DNA of 64,000 nt from the NCBI GenBank assembly GCA_963851295.1, contig CAWKOS010000004.1:248001-312000 (forward strand), written 5' to 3'. The translations under genes were made by a program, and so were the position numbers. Below the pieces are notes generated by a model. It saw only the letters and a program-made list of their open reading frames with translations, ran no database searches and was not told where the DNA came from. The stretch is from JAOPZW01 sp963851295. Lineage in GTDB: Bacteria > Actinomycetota > Thermoleophilia > Solirubrobacterales > Solirubrobacteraceae. This document shows, in pieces, positions 7,910-16,746 of this stretch. Each line of letters starts with the position of its first letter. Position 1 is the first letter of the stretch.

Positions 7910-9428
7910 CTAGTGCGCCGCGGCGTGCACGGCGAGCACCGCGTCCAGCGTGTCGGCCTCGAGTGCCCGTTTGTCCGGACGGTGGTGCAACACGCGTGCA
8001 AAGCGCAATGCGACGCCGCCCGGGATAGCGGGGGCTCGTCTGCACTCCGTCGAAGGCGATCTCGACCACCAGCTCGGGGCGGACGTGCACCGTCCAGTCG
8101 TCGCGCGCGACCTCCAGGCCGAGCAGATGCTCGGTCTGCCAGGTGAGCATCGCGTCGGTCAGGCCCTTGAAGGTCTTGCCGAGCATGACGAAGCCGCCGC
8201 CGCCCGGATCGCGGGCGCCGAGGTGCAGGTTGCTCAGCCATCCGCGGCGCCGGCCGTGCCCCCACTCGGCCGCGAGCACGACGAGGTCGAGCGTGTGGCG
8301 TGGCTTGACCTTCAGCCATCCGGCGCCGCGGCGCCCCGCGGCGTAGGGCGCGTCGAGCGCCTTGACGAGCACGCCCTCGTGCCCGGCGGACAGCGCCGCG
8401 TCGAGCACCGCGCCGGCGGCCTCCGCGTCGGCCACGGTCGCGCGGGGGACGAGGCCCGTCTCGGGCACGAGCCCGGCGAGCGCGGCCGCTCGCTCGGAGC
8501 CCGGCCGGTCGATGAGGTCCTCGCCGTCGAGGTGCAGCAGGTCGAAGAACAGCGGCGTCAGCGGCACCGAGCCGTCGGCGCGGCGCGTTCCGAAGCGGCT
8601 CGCGGTGACCTGGAAGGGGTGCGGGCGCCCGTCGGGGCGCAGCGCGATCGCCTCGCCGTCGAGGACGAGCTCGCGCGCCGGGAGCGCCAGGACCGCCTCG
8701 ACGACCTCCGGGACGCGCGCCGTGATGTCGTCGAGGCTGCGGGTGAAGGCGCGCACCTCGTCGCCGCGGCGGTGGACCTGCAGGCGCGCGCCGTCGAGCT
8801 TGTACTCCACGGCCGCCGGCCCGGTGCGCTCCAGCGCGGTGCCCACGTCGTCGCCCGGGGCGGCGAGCATCGGCTGGATCGGGCGCCCGACCTCCAGGCC
8901 GACCGCGGCCAACGCGGGCGCGCCGCCCTCGCGTGCCGCGGCGGCGACGACCCCGAGGTCTCCGCTGAGCATGAGCGCGCGGCGCACCGCATCGCGCGGG
9001 ACGTCGGCAGCCCGCGCGACGGCCTCGACCACGACGCCCTCCTGCGCGCCCTGGCGCAGCTCGCCGGTGAGCAGCGCGCGCAGGAAGCGCTGCTCGGGCT
9101 CGGTCGCCCGGCCCATGAGCGCCGCGAGCGCCTCGCGGCGCGCCGCCTGCGAGCCGGGCCCGGCAAGGGCGGCCATGCGCGCGCACGCCGCGTCGACCTC
9201 GACCAGCTCGAGCGTGGGCCGCTCCGCCGGCGCGGGGAGGTCGCGCAGCGAGCGCCAGCCGACGCCCGTCTGGCGCTGGCGCAGCTCGCCGGAGAGGTAG
9301 GCGACCCCGACGGCGACCTCGGCCGGCGACATCCGCCGCAGCGCCTCGGCGAGCCGCTCGACCTTCGCCGTCCGCGCGCGCTCCTCGCGCACGGCGTCGG
9401 AGGTCGCGGTCAGCTCGGCGAGCAGCAT
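7910..9428 (-). pseudogene. ligB: ATP-dependent DNA ligase (LigB-like), one-base frameshift near the 3' end
   Basis: The start at 9428 gives MLLAELTATSDAV. The gene encodes an N-terminal ligase domain (about 1-190), then the adenylation domain with EYKLDGAR (K210 would carry AMP), LDGEAIAL, FFDLLHLDGEDL and VKPRHTLDLVV, then an OB-fold domain with VEIAFDGVQTSPRYPG. After PRYPG the frame is lost. Removing one base from the C run at 8019-8021 restores GVALRFARVLHHRPDKRALE and then EADTLDAVLAVHAAAH ending in TAG at 7910-7912. The corrected length is 505 residues, normal for LigB. Either a sequencing error or a real late frameshift explains it; all catalytic motifs precede the lesion. The role is nick sealing in DNA repair. 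Confidence 0.85.
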
Positions 9429-9529
9429 TGCCTCCATCGTGGCAGCCGCGATTGACGCGCCGAGCGTCAACGCGCCAAGAGATGTTTCATAGCCGCTGGC
9501 TTTCGCCGTCGCCTCCGTTCTCGGGATCC

Positions 9530-9952
9530 ATGACTCGATGGGACACGGAGGTCCTTCGAGGACGGCTCCCGGCGACCCCGGTGGTGGTGGACGACACGTG
9601 CTGGTCGTGCCACGCGCCGGTCAGGGCGATCGCGGGCGTCCTCGTGGACGAGCGCCTGACGGACGACGGCAGCGGCTTCCTCGCGCTCGCAAGCGTCGAC
9701 CGCATCCTCATGGCGGCCGCCGACGCCGTCGACCTCGCGGAGCACGGCATCGGCGAGCTGCGCCATCGGTCGAGCCCCGGGATCGTCGGCGGCTACGTCG
9801 CCAACGGCTGCCCGCAGTGCGACGCGCTCGTCGGGCGCTTCCGCGTCGACGACCTGCTGCAGGAGCACCTGCGCGCCGGCGGGACGCTCGCGGAGCTCTC
9901 GATCGAGCTGACCGTCGATCTCCTCGGCGACCGCGTGTGGTCCGGTGTATGA
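9530..9952 (+). CDS. Small protein with two CxxC knuckles, unknown function
   Basis: The product has 140 residues when started at ATG 9530 (MTRWDTEVLRG). A longer frame runs further upstream, but that extension overlaps the divergent ligase promoter and has poor composition. It contains DDTCWSCHAPVRAIAG near the N-terminus and NGCPQCDALVG in the second half. The four cysteines form a likely structural zinc site around an alpha/beta core. No family is recognised with confidence. It is transcribed away from the ligase gene, and the next gene begins 10 bp downstream on the same strand, suggesting a two-gene operon. Confidence 0.6.
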   Translation: MTRWDTEVLRGRLPATPVVVDDTCWSCHAPVRAIAGVLVDERLTDDGSGFLALASVDRILMAAADAVDLAEHGIGELRHRSSPGIVGGYVANGCPQCDALVGRFRVDDLLQEHLRAGGTLAELSIELTVDLLGDRVWSGV

Positions 9953-9961
9953 ATCGCACCC

Positions 9962-10546
9962 ATGGCCGGCTCGATGCGCTCGTTCGACCCGCGCCGCGTC
10001 GGGCGGCTCGAGTGCACCGCCTGGGTGACCTACTACCGGCGCGAGTGGTGGCGCTTCCTGCGCGCCGCCGTCGAGCTGACGCGTCACACCTTCGGCCTGC
10101 CGTGGCCGGCGACGCTGCGCGGCGCGTGGCTCGTCCTGCGCGCCAACCAGCTCTGGGCGCCCTACCCCGACAACGACCCCGACGGCGCGCGCCGCTGCAT
10201 GCAGCGCTTCTACCGGCTCGTGGCCGACCGTCACGGCGAGCGCTTCGACGTGGTCGAGGCGGCGCGCCTGGAAGTCGAGTGGTGGCGCTTGCACCGCGAC
10301 CTGCAGCGCCACGACGCCGTCGAGGAGCAGGCGCTCTCCGACGCCCTCGCGGCGCTCTACTCGCACGTCTACGGCGTCCCCGCCGCCGACGTGCGCCTCG
10401 CGGCCGACCAGCGGACGCTCGCGATGCGCCACTCCGACCGCTGGGTCGGCGAGGGCTGTGACCGCGAGAGCCCGCTGATCGGCGAGGAGCGGGCGGCGCT
10501 CGTGCGCTCCTACGCGGCGCTGTTGGCCGCCGTCCACCGCCCCTGA
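9962..10546 (+). CDS. Conserved hypothetical protein
   Basis: The 194-residue product is soluble, with no signal peptide or membrane segment, and rich in Trp, Arg and Leu in a helical pattern (YYRREWWRFLRAAVELTRHTFG, PATLRGAWLVLRANQLWAP). Coding character is strong and the gene follows the CxxC protein by 10 bp. No known motif is recognised. Its last 37 bases overlap the convergent epimerase gene. ATG 9962 is used; another in-frame ATG lies four codons later. Confidence 0.62.
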   Translation: MAGSMRSFDPRRVGRLECTAWVTYYRREWWRFLRAAVELTRHTFGLPWPATLRGAWLVLRANQLWAPYPDNDPDGARRCMQRFYRLVADRHGERFDVVEAARLEVEWWRLHRDLQRHDAVEEQALSDALAALYSHVYGVPAADVRLAADQRTLAMRHSDRWVGEGCDRESPLIGEERAALVRSYAALLAAVHRP

Positions 10547-11487
10547 GCGCCTGGGCCCATCGCCTCGGCGAAGCCCTCGCGCCAGCTCGGGTGCCGCAGC
10601 GCCCAGTCCAGCTCGCGCTTGGCCTTGGCGTTCGAGGAGCCGCGGACCTGCGTCATGAGCGAGATCGCGGCCTCGCCGGCGGCCAGGCGCCCGAGCCACG
10701 CCGGCAGCCGCCGTGGGGGCGGCGCGCCGAGGGCTGCGGCCAGGGCCGGCAGCCACTCCGACACCGGCGCCGGGTCGTCGTCGACGACGTTGTAGATCCC
10801 GGGCTCGCCGCGCTCGACGGCGGCCACCGTGGCGGCCGCGGCGTCGTCGAGGTGGACGAACGACCACACGCCGGCGCCGTCGCCGACGAGCGGGAAGCGG
10901 CGCTTGCGGACCGGCTCGAGGAAGCCGGCCGGCATGTCCTCGGCGGGGCCGTAGAGCGCGCCGTAGCGCAGCGCGAGGCCGTCGAGGTCGGTGGCGCCGG
11001 CCACGGTGGACTCCACGTAGCGGATCGCCTCCAGCGAGCGGCACTGTGCCGCGGGCGGGTCGGGGTCGAGCGGGTCGTCCTCGGTCTTGACCGGGCCGCC
11101 GGTGCGCTCGTTGGGCCAGCCGGTGTAGCTCTGGGCGACGAAGCGCCGGGCGCCCGCGGCCCGCGCGGCCGCGAGCAGGTGGTCGGTGCCCGCGGTGCGC
11201 AGGGCGTTGGTCTGCGCGAACTCGGCGTCGAAGCGGCGCAGGTTGCCGACGTCGGTCAGCGCCGTGAGCTGGTGGACGACCACCTCGGGCTCGGCGCCGA
11301 CGATGGCGGCCATCACCGCCGCGCGGTCCAGGGCGTCGGCCACCACGGGAAAGGCGCCCGCGTCGCGCAGCGCGTCGACCTTGCGCGGGCTGCGCGTCAT
11401 GGCCACGACCTCGTGGCCGCGCTCGAGCAGCTGGGGCACGAGATGGCGCCCGATGGCTCCGCCGGCGCCTGCGAGGAAGACTCTCAT
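10510..11487 (-). CDS. NAD(P)-dependent epimerase/reductase-like protein (atypical SDR)
   Basis: The product has 325 residues from ATG 11487. It starts MRVFLAGAGGAIGRHLVPQL, a Rossmann motif of the GxxGxxG type used by extended and atypical short-chain dehydrogenases. Further landmarks are VVHQLTAL, QSYTGWPNE in the region of the usual YxxxK site, LRYGALYGP and FVHLDDAAAATVAA, all typical of NAD-dependent epimerases. The canonical YxxxK pair is not clearly present, so catalysis may differ. Substrate unknown. The long frame upstream of 11487 is a shadow of the divergent alcohol dehydrogenase gene. Confidence 0.8.
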   Translation of the reverse strand: MRVFLAGAGGAIGRHLVPQLLERGHEVVAMTRSPRKVDALRDAGAFPVVADALDRAAVMAAIVGAEPEVVVHQLTALTDVGNLRRFDAEFAQTNALRTAGTDHLLAAARAAGARRFVAQSYTGWPNERTGGPVKTEDDPLDPDPPAAQCRSLEAIRYVESTVAGATDLDGLALRYGALYGPAEDMPAGFLEPVRKRRFPLVGDGAGVWSFVHLDDAAAATVAAVERGEPGIYNVVDDDPAPVSEWLPALAAALGAPPPRRLPAWLGRLAAGEAAISLMTQVRGSSNAKAKRELDWALRHPSWREGFAEAMGPGAQGRWTAANSAA

Positions 11488-11568
11488 CGTTGCTCCTTCC
11501 GGATCGACTGCATGCCCCCGAGACGAGACGGCGGAGCGCCCTGTGACAGCTGATGTAGGGTCGCGTCC

Positions 11569-12588
11569 GTGCTGGCGGCGGTGACACGGGCGAAGCACGC
11601 CCTGGAGCTCGTCGAGCTCCCGTGGCCGGAGGATCCGGGCCCCGGGGACGTCGTCCTGCGCCCCGAGGTCGTCGGCGTCTGCGGCTCGGACGTGCACCTC
11701 TTCCACGGGCGTCTCGGCGACGTCTTCCCGCGCATCCAGGGCCACGAGATCTCGGCGGTCGTCGATGCCATCGGGGCGGGCGTCGAGAACGTGGCGCCGG
11801 GCGACCGCGTGGCGGTCTGGCCGGTCCTGGCCTGCGGGCGCTGCTACGCGTGCAGCGTCGGGCGCGGCAACGTGTGCGCGAACATCGCGATCATCGGCGC
11901 CCACGTCGACGGCGCGCTGCAGGAGCGCCTGCGCGTCCCCGCCACGCAGGTCTTCGGCGTCGGCGACCTTCCCGCCGCGGTCACGGCCTTCATCGAGCCG
12001 ACGTCGATCGGCGTGCGGACCGTCGTGCGCGCGCGCGTGACCGAGGACGACCGCGTCGTCGTGCTCGGCGCCGGGCCGATCGGTCAGGCCATCTGCCTGG
12101 CCGCGCGCGAGCGCGGGGCGGCGGTCCTGCTCGCCGACCGCGTGGCCGAGCGCCTCGAGCTGGGGCGCGCGATGGGCGCCGACGAGGTCGCCTGCGGCGA
12201 CGCCGCCGCGCTCATCGAGCAGGCGAGCGCCTGGGCGGGCCCGGGCGGCGCCCCGCTGATCATCGAGACCACCGGCGTCCCCGCGGTCGTGCGGGCCGCC
12301 TTCGACGCAGTTCCGCCCGCCGGGCGCCTCGTCCTCGTGGCGCTCTCCGACGAGGAGGTCACCCTGCCGCTGGGCGCCTTCCCGATCCGCGAGCTCGACG
12401 TGCTGGGCGTGAGCTGCTGCAACGCCGCCGAGTTCGCCGAGGCGGTCGAGCTCGTGCGCGGCAACCGCGAGACGGTCGCCCGTCTGATCACCGACGAGTT
12501 CGCCTTCGACCAGGCCTCCGAGGCGCTCGAGTACGTCGCCGGCGGCGACGCCGAGCTCATGAAGGCCGTCATCCGCGTCGCCGGCTGA
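11569..12588 (+). CDS. Zinc-dependent alcohol dehydrogenase (MDR family)
   Basis: The 339-residue product (GTG start) has the catalytic zinc site VCGSDVH (C38) with GHE (H59, E60), and four cysteines C89, C92, C95 and C103 in CGRCYACSVGRGNVC for the structural zinc. The Rossmann nucleotide site is VVLGAGPIGQAI. It would oxidise or reduce an alcohol, polyol or aldehyde with NAD(P); its layout is closest to the sorbitol/threonine/glutathione-independent formaldehyde dehydrogenase-like branch, but the substrate cannot be set. It is divergent from the epimerase gene with an 81-bp gap. Confidence 0.88.
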   Translation: MLAAVTRAKHALELVELPWPEDPGPGDVVLRPEVVGVCGSDVHLFHGRLGDVFPRIQGHEISAVVDAIGAGVENVAPGDRVAVWPVLACGRCYACSVGRGNVCANIAIIGAHVDGALQERLRVPATQVFGVGDLPAAVTAFIEPTSIGVRTVVRARVTEDDRVVVLGAGPIGQAICLAARERGAAVLLADRVAERLELGRAMGADEVACGDAAALIEQASAWAGPGGAPLIIETTGVPAVVRAAFDAVPPAGRLVLVALSDEEVTLPLGAFPIRELDVLGVSCCNAAEFAEAVELVRGNRETVARLITDEFAFDQASEALEYVAGGDAELMKAVIRVAG

Positions 12589-12706
12589 CCGTCCCCGGTC
12601 CTACAGCTTCCCTGTGCGTCGCGGATGTGAAAGGTTTCCGCGCAATTACGAGTCGGGCGCGGCCAGGGGAGTACGTGACGCGCCCGGGGAAGGGATACCG
12701 CTCCAT

Positions 12707-14725
12707 ATGCACAGTTCCGGTCGTAGCTGGGCCGTGCTCGCGTGCGCCGTGCTCACGCTCGGCGTCGCCGCCGCGCCCGCCGGGGCCGCAAGCCCCAGCC
12801 GTGCCGCCGTTCCGGGAAGCGTCCCCAAGTGGGCGCAGCCCAGTCGAGACCGCGGGGATGCCGCGGGCTCCAAGCAGGTCACCGTCACCGTCTACCTGCC
12901 GCTGCGCAACGCCGACGCGGCGAGCGCGCTGGCCGAGCAGGTCTCGGATCCGTCGAGCGCGGAGTACGGGCAGTTCCTGAGCCCTGACGCGTTCCGCTCG
13001 CGCTTCGGCGCCAGCGACGCCGACGTCGCCGCCGTGGAGAGCTTCCTGCGCGGCGCCGGGCTCTCGGTCACCGACGACGCCAACAACCACCACGTCGAGG
13101 CGACGGGCACCCTCGCGCAGGCCGAGGCGGCCTTCGCGACGAGCGTGCACCGCTACGCCTACGGCGGGCGGGTGCTCGACGCCCCGAGCCGCGAGCTCTC
13201 GGTCCCCGAGGCGCTCAAGGGCAAGGTCATCGCCGTCGGCGGCCTGGACCAGTCGACGTTCACCCGGCCGCAGAACGACACCCCCGGCGCGAGCAACAAC
13301 GCGGCGCCGGCGGTCAAGCCGGGCGCCGGCGCGGGCGCGCCGCCGCCCGACGCGTTCGTCAACGCGCCGCCGTGCTCGACGTACTTCGGCGAGAAGACCG
13401 CGTCCACGCTGCCGTCGGTCAACGGCTCGAAGGTCCCGTACGCGCCGTGCGGCTACACGCCGTCGCAGTACCAGGGCGCCTACGGCACCTCCGGACTGGT
13501 CGCCAAGGGCCTCGACGGGCGCGGCGTGACGGTGGCGATCACCGACGCCTACGCGGCGCCGACGATCCTGCAGGACGCCAACCAGTACGCGAGCCTCCAC
13601 GGCCAGCGGCCCTTCGGCGCCAAGCAGTTCAAGCAGATCGCGCCGAAGAAGCCCTACCGCTACGGCTTCGACGACACCGTCAACGGCGACCTCTGCGGCG
13701 AGCAGGGCTGGTACGGCGAGGAGACGCTCGACGTCGAGGCCGTGCACGCGATGGCGCCGGGCGCCAACGTCCTCTACGTCCCCGGGCGCTCGTGCACGGA
13801 CGACGACCTGCTCAAGGCGCTCGACAAGATCGTCGACAAGCACCGCGCCGACATCATCACCAACTCGTGGGACGACCTCGAGCAGTTCCTGACGCCCGAC
13901 CTCCAGCAGGCCTACACGTCGATCTTCGTGCAGGCCGCCCTCGAGGGCATCGGCGTCTTCTACTCCTCGGGCGATGACGGCGACGAGAGCCTCGACGACG
14001 CCGACACCAACCCGCGCGGCGGGCCGGACGTCGACTTCCCGGCCTCGCACCCGCTGGTGACCGCCGTCGGCGGCACGAGCCTCGCCGTGACGAGGAGCAA
14101 CGGCTACGGGTTCGAGACCGCGTGGGCGACGGGCACGAGCTCGCTCTCCGACGACGGCAAGTCGTGGGAGCCGCCCTACCCCGGCGACTTCCTCTACGGC
14201 GGCGGGGGCGGCGTGAGCACGCTCTTCGGCGAGCCGAACTACCAGCGGGGCGTCGTGCCCAACTCGGTGGCCCACAACCATCGCGCCGTGCCGGACATCG
14301 CGATGGACGGCGACCCGCAGACGGGCATGCTCGTCGGCGAGACGCAGACGTTCCCCGACGGGAGCGTGAGGTACGGCGAGTACCGCATCGGCGGCACGAG
14401 CCTGTCGTCGCCGCTGTACGCGGGCCTCGAGGCGCTCGCCGACCAGTCCGCCGGCCGGCCGCACGGGTTCGCCAACCCGGCGATCTACCGCCTGGGCGGC
14501 AGCTCGGTGCTGCACGACATCAAGGGCCACAGCCCGGTGCCGGCCGTGGTGCGCATCAACTACAACAACTCGGTTGACGCCACCGACGGCACCTCGGCGA
14601 TCCTGCGCTCGCTCGACGACGAGGCGGAGTCGCTGCACCTGGCGCCCGGTTGGGACGACCTGACCGGCGTCGGTACCCCGAACGGCCCCGGCTACGTGGG
14701 CGCGCTCGGAGGGCACGGGCGCTAG
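12707..14725 (+). CDS. Secreted S53 (sedolisin/kumamolisin) peptidase with pro-domain
   Basis: The product has 672 residues from ATG 12707, giving the signal peptide SWAVLACAVLTLGVAAAPAG. A pro-kumamolisin activation domain follows (about 55-190, with YGQFLSPDAFRSRFG). The catalytic domain carries GEETLDVEAVHAMAPGA (E338 and D342) and the nucleophile in GGTSLSSPLYAGL (S565), the Glu-Asp-Ser set of sedolisins. Near the C-terminus, GWDDLTGVGTPNG matches the family's calcium-site end. It is an exported acid-active serine-carboxyl endopeptidase. A longer frame exists upstream but has no signal peptide. A hairpin follows the stop. Confidence 0.9.
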   Translation: MHSSGRSWAVLACAVLTLGVAAAPAGAASPSRAAVPGSVPKWAQPSRDRGDAAGSKQVTVTVYLPLRNADAASALAEQVSDPSSAEYGQFLSPDAFRSRFGASDADVAAVESFLRGAGLSVTDDANNHHVEATGTLAQAEAAFATSVHRYAYGGRVLDAPSRELSVPEALKGKVIAVGGLDQSTFTRPQNDTPGASNNAAPAVKPGAGAGAPPPDAFVNAPPCSTYFGEKTASTLPSVNGSKVPYAPCGYTPSQYQGAYGTSGLVAKGLDGRGVTVAITDAYAAPTILQDANQYASLHGQRPFGAKQFKQIAPKKPYRYGFDDTVNGDLCGEQGWYGEETLDVEAVHAMAPGANVLYVPGRSCTDDDLLKALDKIVDKHRADIITNSWDDLEQFLTPDLQQAYTSIFVQAALEGIGVFYSSGDDGDESLDDADTNPRGGPDVDFPASHPLVTAVGGTSLAVTRSNGYGFETAWATGTSSLSDDGKSWEPPYPGDFLYGGGGGVSTLFGEPNYQRGVVPNSVAHNHRAVPDIAMDGDPQTGMLVGETQTFPDGSVRYGEYRIGGTSLSSPLYAGLEALADQSAGRPHGFANPAIYRLGGSSVLHDIKGHSPVPAVVRINYNNSVDATDGTSAILRSLDDEAESLHLAPGWDDLTGVGTPNGPGYVGALGGHGR

Positions 14726-14738
14726 CCCGAGAAGCGAC

Positions 14739-14780
14739 GTGGCACAGCGGGCGGCGCGTCTCAGCGCCGCCCGCGGCCAC
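14739..14780. terminator. Bidirectional terminator-like hairpin
   Basis: A perfect 11-bp stem (14747-14757 with 14764-14774, loop GTCTCA) is flanked by a further GTGGC...GCCAC pairing. It lies between the convergent S53 peptidase and aldo/keto reductase genes and could end both transcripts. No T-tract is present. Confidence 0.55.
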
Positions 14781-14791
14781 GCGCAGGTGGT

Positions 14792-15634
14792 TCAGGGCCG
14801 AACGAACTCGTCGGGGTCCGGGCCGATGCGCTCGCCCGCGTCGAGCTCCTCGATCGCCGCCATCTCGCGCTCGGCGAGGTGGAAGTCGAAGACGTCGAAG
14901 TTCTCCTCGATGCGCGCCGGGGTCACCGACTTGGGGATGACGACGTTGCCGAGCTGCAGGTGCCAGCGGATGACGACCTGGCCGGGCGTCCTGTCGTGCT
15001 CCTCGGCGATCTCGACGATTGCCGGGTCGTCGAGGACCTGTCCCTGGGCGAGCGGGCTCCAGGCCTCGGTCACGATCCCGAGCTCGCGGTGCTCGCGGCG
15101 CAGCCCGGCCTGCTGGAAGCGCGGGTGCAGCTCGACCTGGTTGACCGCGGGGGTCACGCCCGTCTCGCGCACGATGCGCTCGAGGTGGGCGGGCTGGAAG
15201 TTCGAGACGCCGATGGCCCGCGCGAGGCCCTGCGCCTGGAGCTCGACGAGCGCCTGCCACGTCTCGACGTAGCGGTCGCGCGAGGGCACGGGCCAGTGGA
15301 CGAGGTAGAGGTCGACGTGCTCGAGCTCGAGCCGGTCGAGGCTGTCCTTCAGCGCCCGCTGGGCGGCGTCGTAGCCGTGGTCGTCGTTGAAGCACTTGGT
15401 CGTGATGAAGACCTCGTCGCGATCGACGTCGGCGGCGTGCAGGGCCTGTCCGACGCCTGCCTCGTTGCGATAGGCCGCCGCGGTGTCGATGTGGCGGTAG
15501 CCCGCCAGCAGCGCGCGCGTCGTCACCTCGGCGGTGTCCTGCGGGGGCACCTGGAAGACGCCGAAGCCGAGCTGCGGGATCTCGACGCCGCCGCGCAGCG
15601 CGATGGTCGGAACCTGGGTGATGGGAGAAGGCAT
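14792..15634 (-). CDS. Aldo/keto reductase (2,5-diketo-gluconate reductase type)
   Basis: The product has 280 residues from ATG 15634 (MPSPITQVPT). The catalytic tetrad is visible: D50 in GYRHIDTAAAYRNE, Y55, K80 in FITTKCF and H113 in LVHWP. GVSNFQPAHLERI and the late IPKSVTPARIEENFDVFDF complete the family signature, the latter binding NADPH phosphate. It reduces aldehydes or ketones with NADPH in the cytoplasm. A frame extending to 15667 adds an Arg-rich segment with no support. It is a single gene, probably with a general detoxification or sugar role. Confidence 0.9.
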   Translation of the reverse strand: MPSPITQVPTIALRGGVEIPQLGFGVFQVPPQDTAEVTTRALLAGYRHIDTAAAYRNEAGVGQALHAADVDRDEVFITTKCFNDDHGYDAAQRALKDSLDRLELEHVDLYLVHWPVPSRDRYVETWQALVELQAQGLARAIGVSNFQPAHLERIVRETGVTPAVNQVELHPRFQQAGLRREHRELGIVTEAWSPLAQGQVLDDPAIVEIAEEHDRTPGQVVIRWHLQLGNVVIPKSVTPARIEENFDVFDFHLAEREMAAIEELDAGERIGPDPDEFVRP

Positions 15635-15692
15635 ATGTCTTGCCCTCCCCGATCGGGCGAGGGCCAAACGGGGGGCCGTCAGGCGCCGCGCG

Positions 15693-16682
15693 TCACCGAA
15701 GCACCGAGTGCACGATCGCCGGTCGGCCGGCGCCGAGGAAGAAGATGCCGGGCAGGCCGGCCGTCTCGAAGCCGTCGCTTCGGTTGCGCTGAAGGACGCT
15801 GCCCTCGATCGCCAGCGTGCCGGTGCGGTCGTTGCTGACGAAGAACACCGCGCCGCCGCCCTCGTTGGCGTGGTTGTCCTCCAGGTGGCTGTCCGAGATC
15901 GTGAGCGCGAAGCGGTTGCCGTCGTTGTAGATCGCGCCGCCGCTGCCGCCGCCCGTGGTGCCCGGTCGGGAGGGATTGGCGCCGTGCCCGATCGCCCGGT
16001 TGCGGACGAAGCGGCTGCCCGTCACGCGCCATGACACGCCGATGCTGCTCAGGGCGCCGCCGTTGCTGCACACGTTGGCCGTGAAGCGGCTGGCGATGAC
16101 GTCCACCGGGAGCCCGTGGTACTGCGACAGCGCGCGGACGGCCCCGCCGCCGACGTCGGGCCCGCGGGGGTCGCAGCGGTTCTCCACGAACGTCGAGCGC
16201 GCGATGCGCAGGCGTCCGCCGCGGACGAAGATCGCGCCCCCGCCGCCCCCGTCGAACTCCTCGCCGATGGAGTCGCCGTGCGTGAAAGCGAGGTTCTCGA
16301 CGGTCAGCCGCGGCGTCGCCTGGTCCTGGCAGTGGGAGGTCGTGAACACCTGGGCGGGGTCGCAGGTGTCCATGTAGAGGATCCGGCGCCGCCCGCCGCC
16401 GCTCAGGGTCACGCGCCCACCGCCGTCGAGCACGACCTCGCGCGAGGTGTTGCGGACCTTGGCCGTGGCCGCCATGCGGATGGTGACCGGCTTGGGGCCG
16501 CACGAGAAGCTGATCCTGCCCCCCGCGCGAACGGCGGCGACGACGGCGGCGGACGTGCAGCTGCGCGCCGTCCCGTGCCCGATCACCCGCGCGGTCGCGG
16601 CCGCCGGAGCCGACCCGGCCGCGACCACCAGCGCGACGGCGCTCGCGATGGCAGCTGCCCGGCGTACGGTCACCGCGGGCAT
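15693..16682 (-). CDS. Secreted parallel beta-helix protein
   Basis: The product has 329 residues from ATG 16682, beginning with the signal peptide AAAIASAVALVVAAGSAPAAA. The mature part has repeated rungs such as LTVENLAFTHGD, LRIARSTFVENRC, VIASRFTANVCSNGGAL, VTGSRFVRNRAI and LTISDSHLEDNHANEGGGAVFF, the pattern of Chlamydia-Pmp-like and pectate-lyase-like helices. Six or more cysteines suggest disulfides outside the cell. No catalytic residues are evident. It diverges from the next secreted protein, separated by 64 bp. Confidence 0.75.
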   Translation of the reverse strand: MPAVTVRRAAAIASAVALVVAAGSAPAAATARVIGHGTARSCTSAAVVAAVRAGGRISFSCGPKPVTIRMAATAKVRNTSREVVLDGGGRVTLSGGGRRRILYMDTCDPAQVFTTSHCQDQATPRLTVENLAFTHGDSIGEEFDGGGGGAIFVRGGRLRIARSTFVENRCDPRGPDVGGGAVRALSQYHGLPVDVIASRFTANVCSNGGALSSIGVSWRVTGSRFVRNRAIGHGANPSRPGTTGGGSGGAIYNDGNRFALTISDSHLEDNHANEGGGAVFFVSNDRTGTLAIEGSVLQRNRSDGFETAGLPGIFFLGAGRPAIVHSVLR

Positions 16683-16746
16683 CGTACGCGACGGTCTCCT
16701 ACACGCTGTGAGCGTCGCGTGAGCGGCCGGACGTAGCGTCGGCCGC

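Noticed and set aside
5997..9470. A single 1157-residue ligase/beta-helix fusion protein
   Set aside because: The joining segment is out-of-frame ligase sequence followed by an intergenic stretch; the beta-helix gene has its own ATG and signal peptide at 7742.
12589..12706. Possible riboswitch upstream of the S53 peptidase
   Set aside because: GC-rich paired segments are present but no known riboswitch core could be matched by eye.
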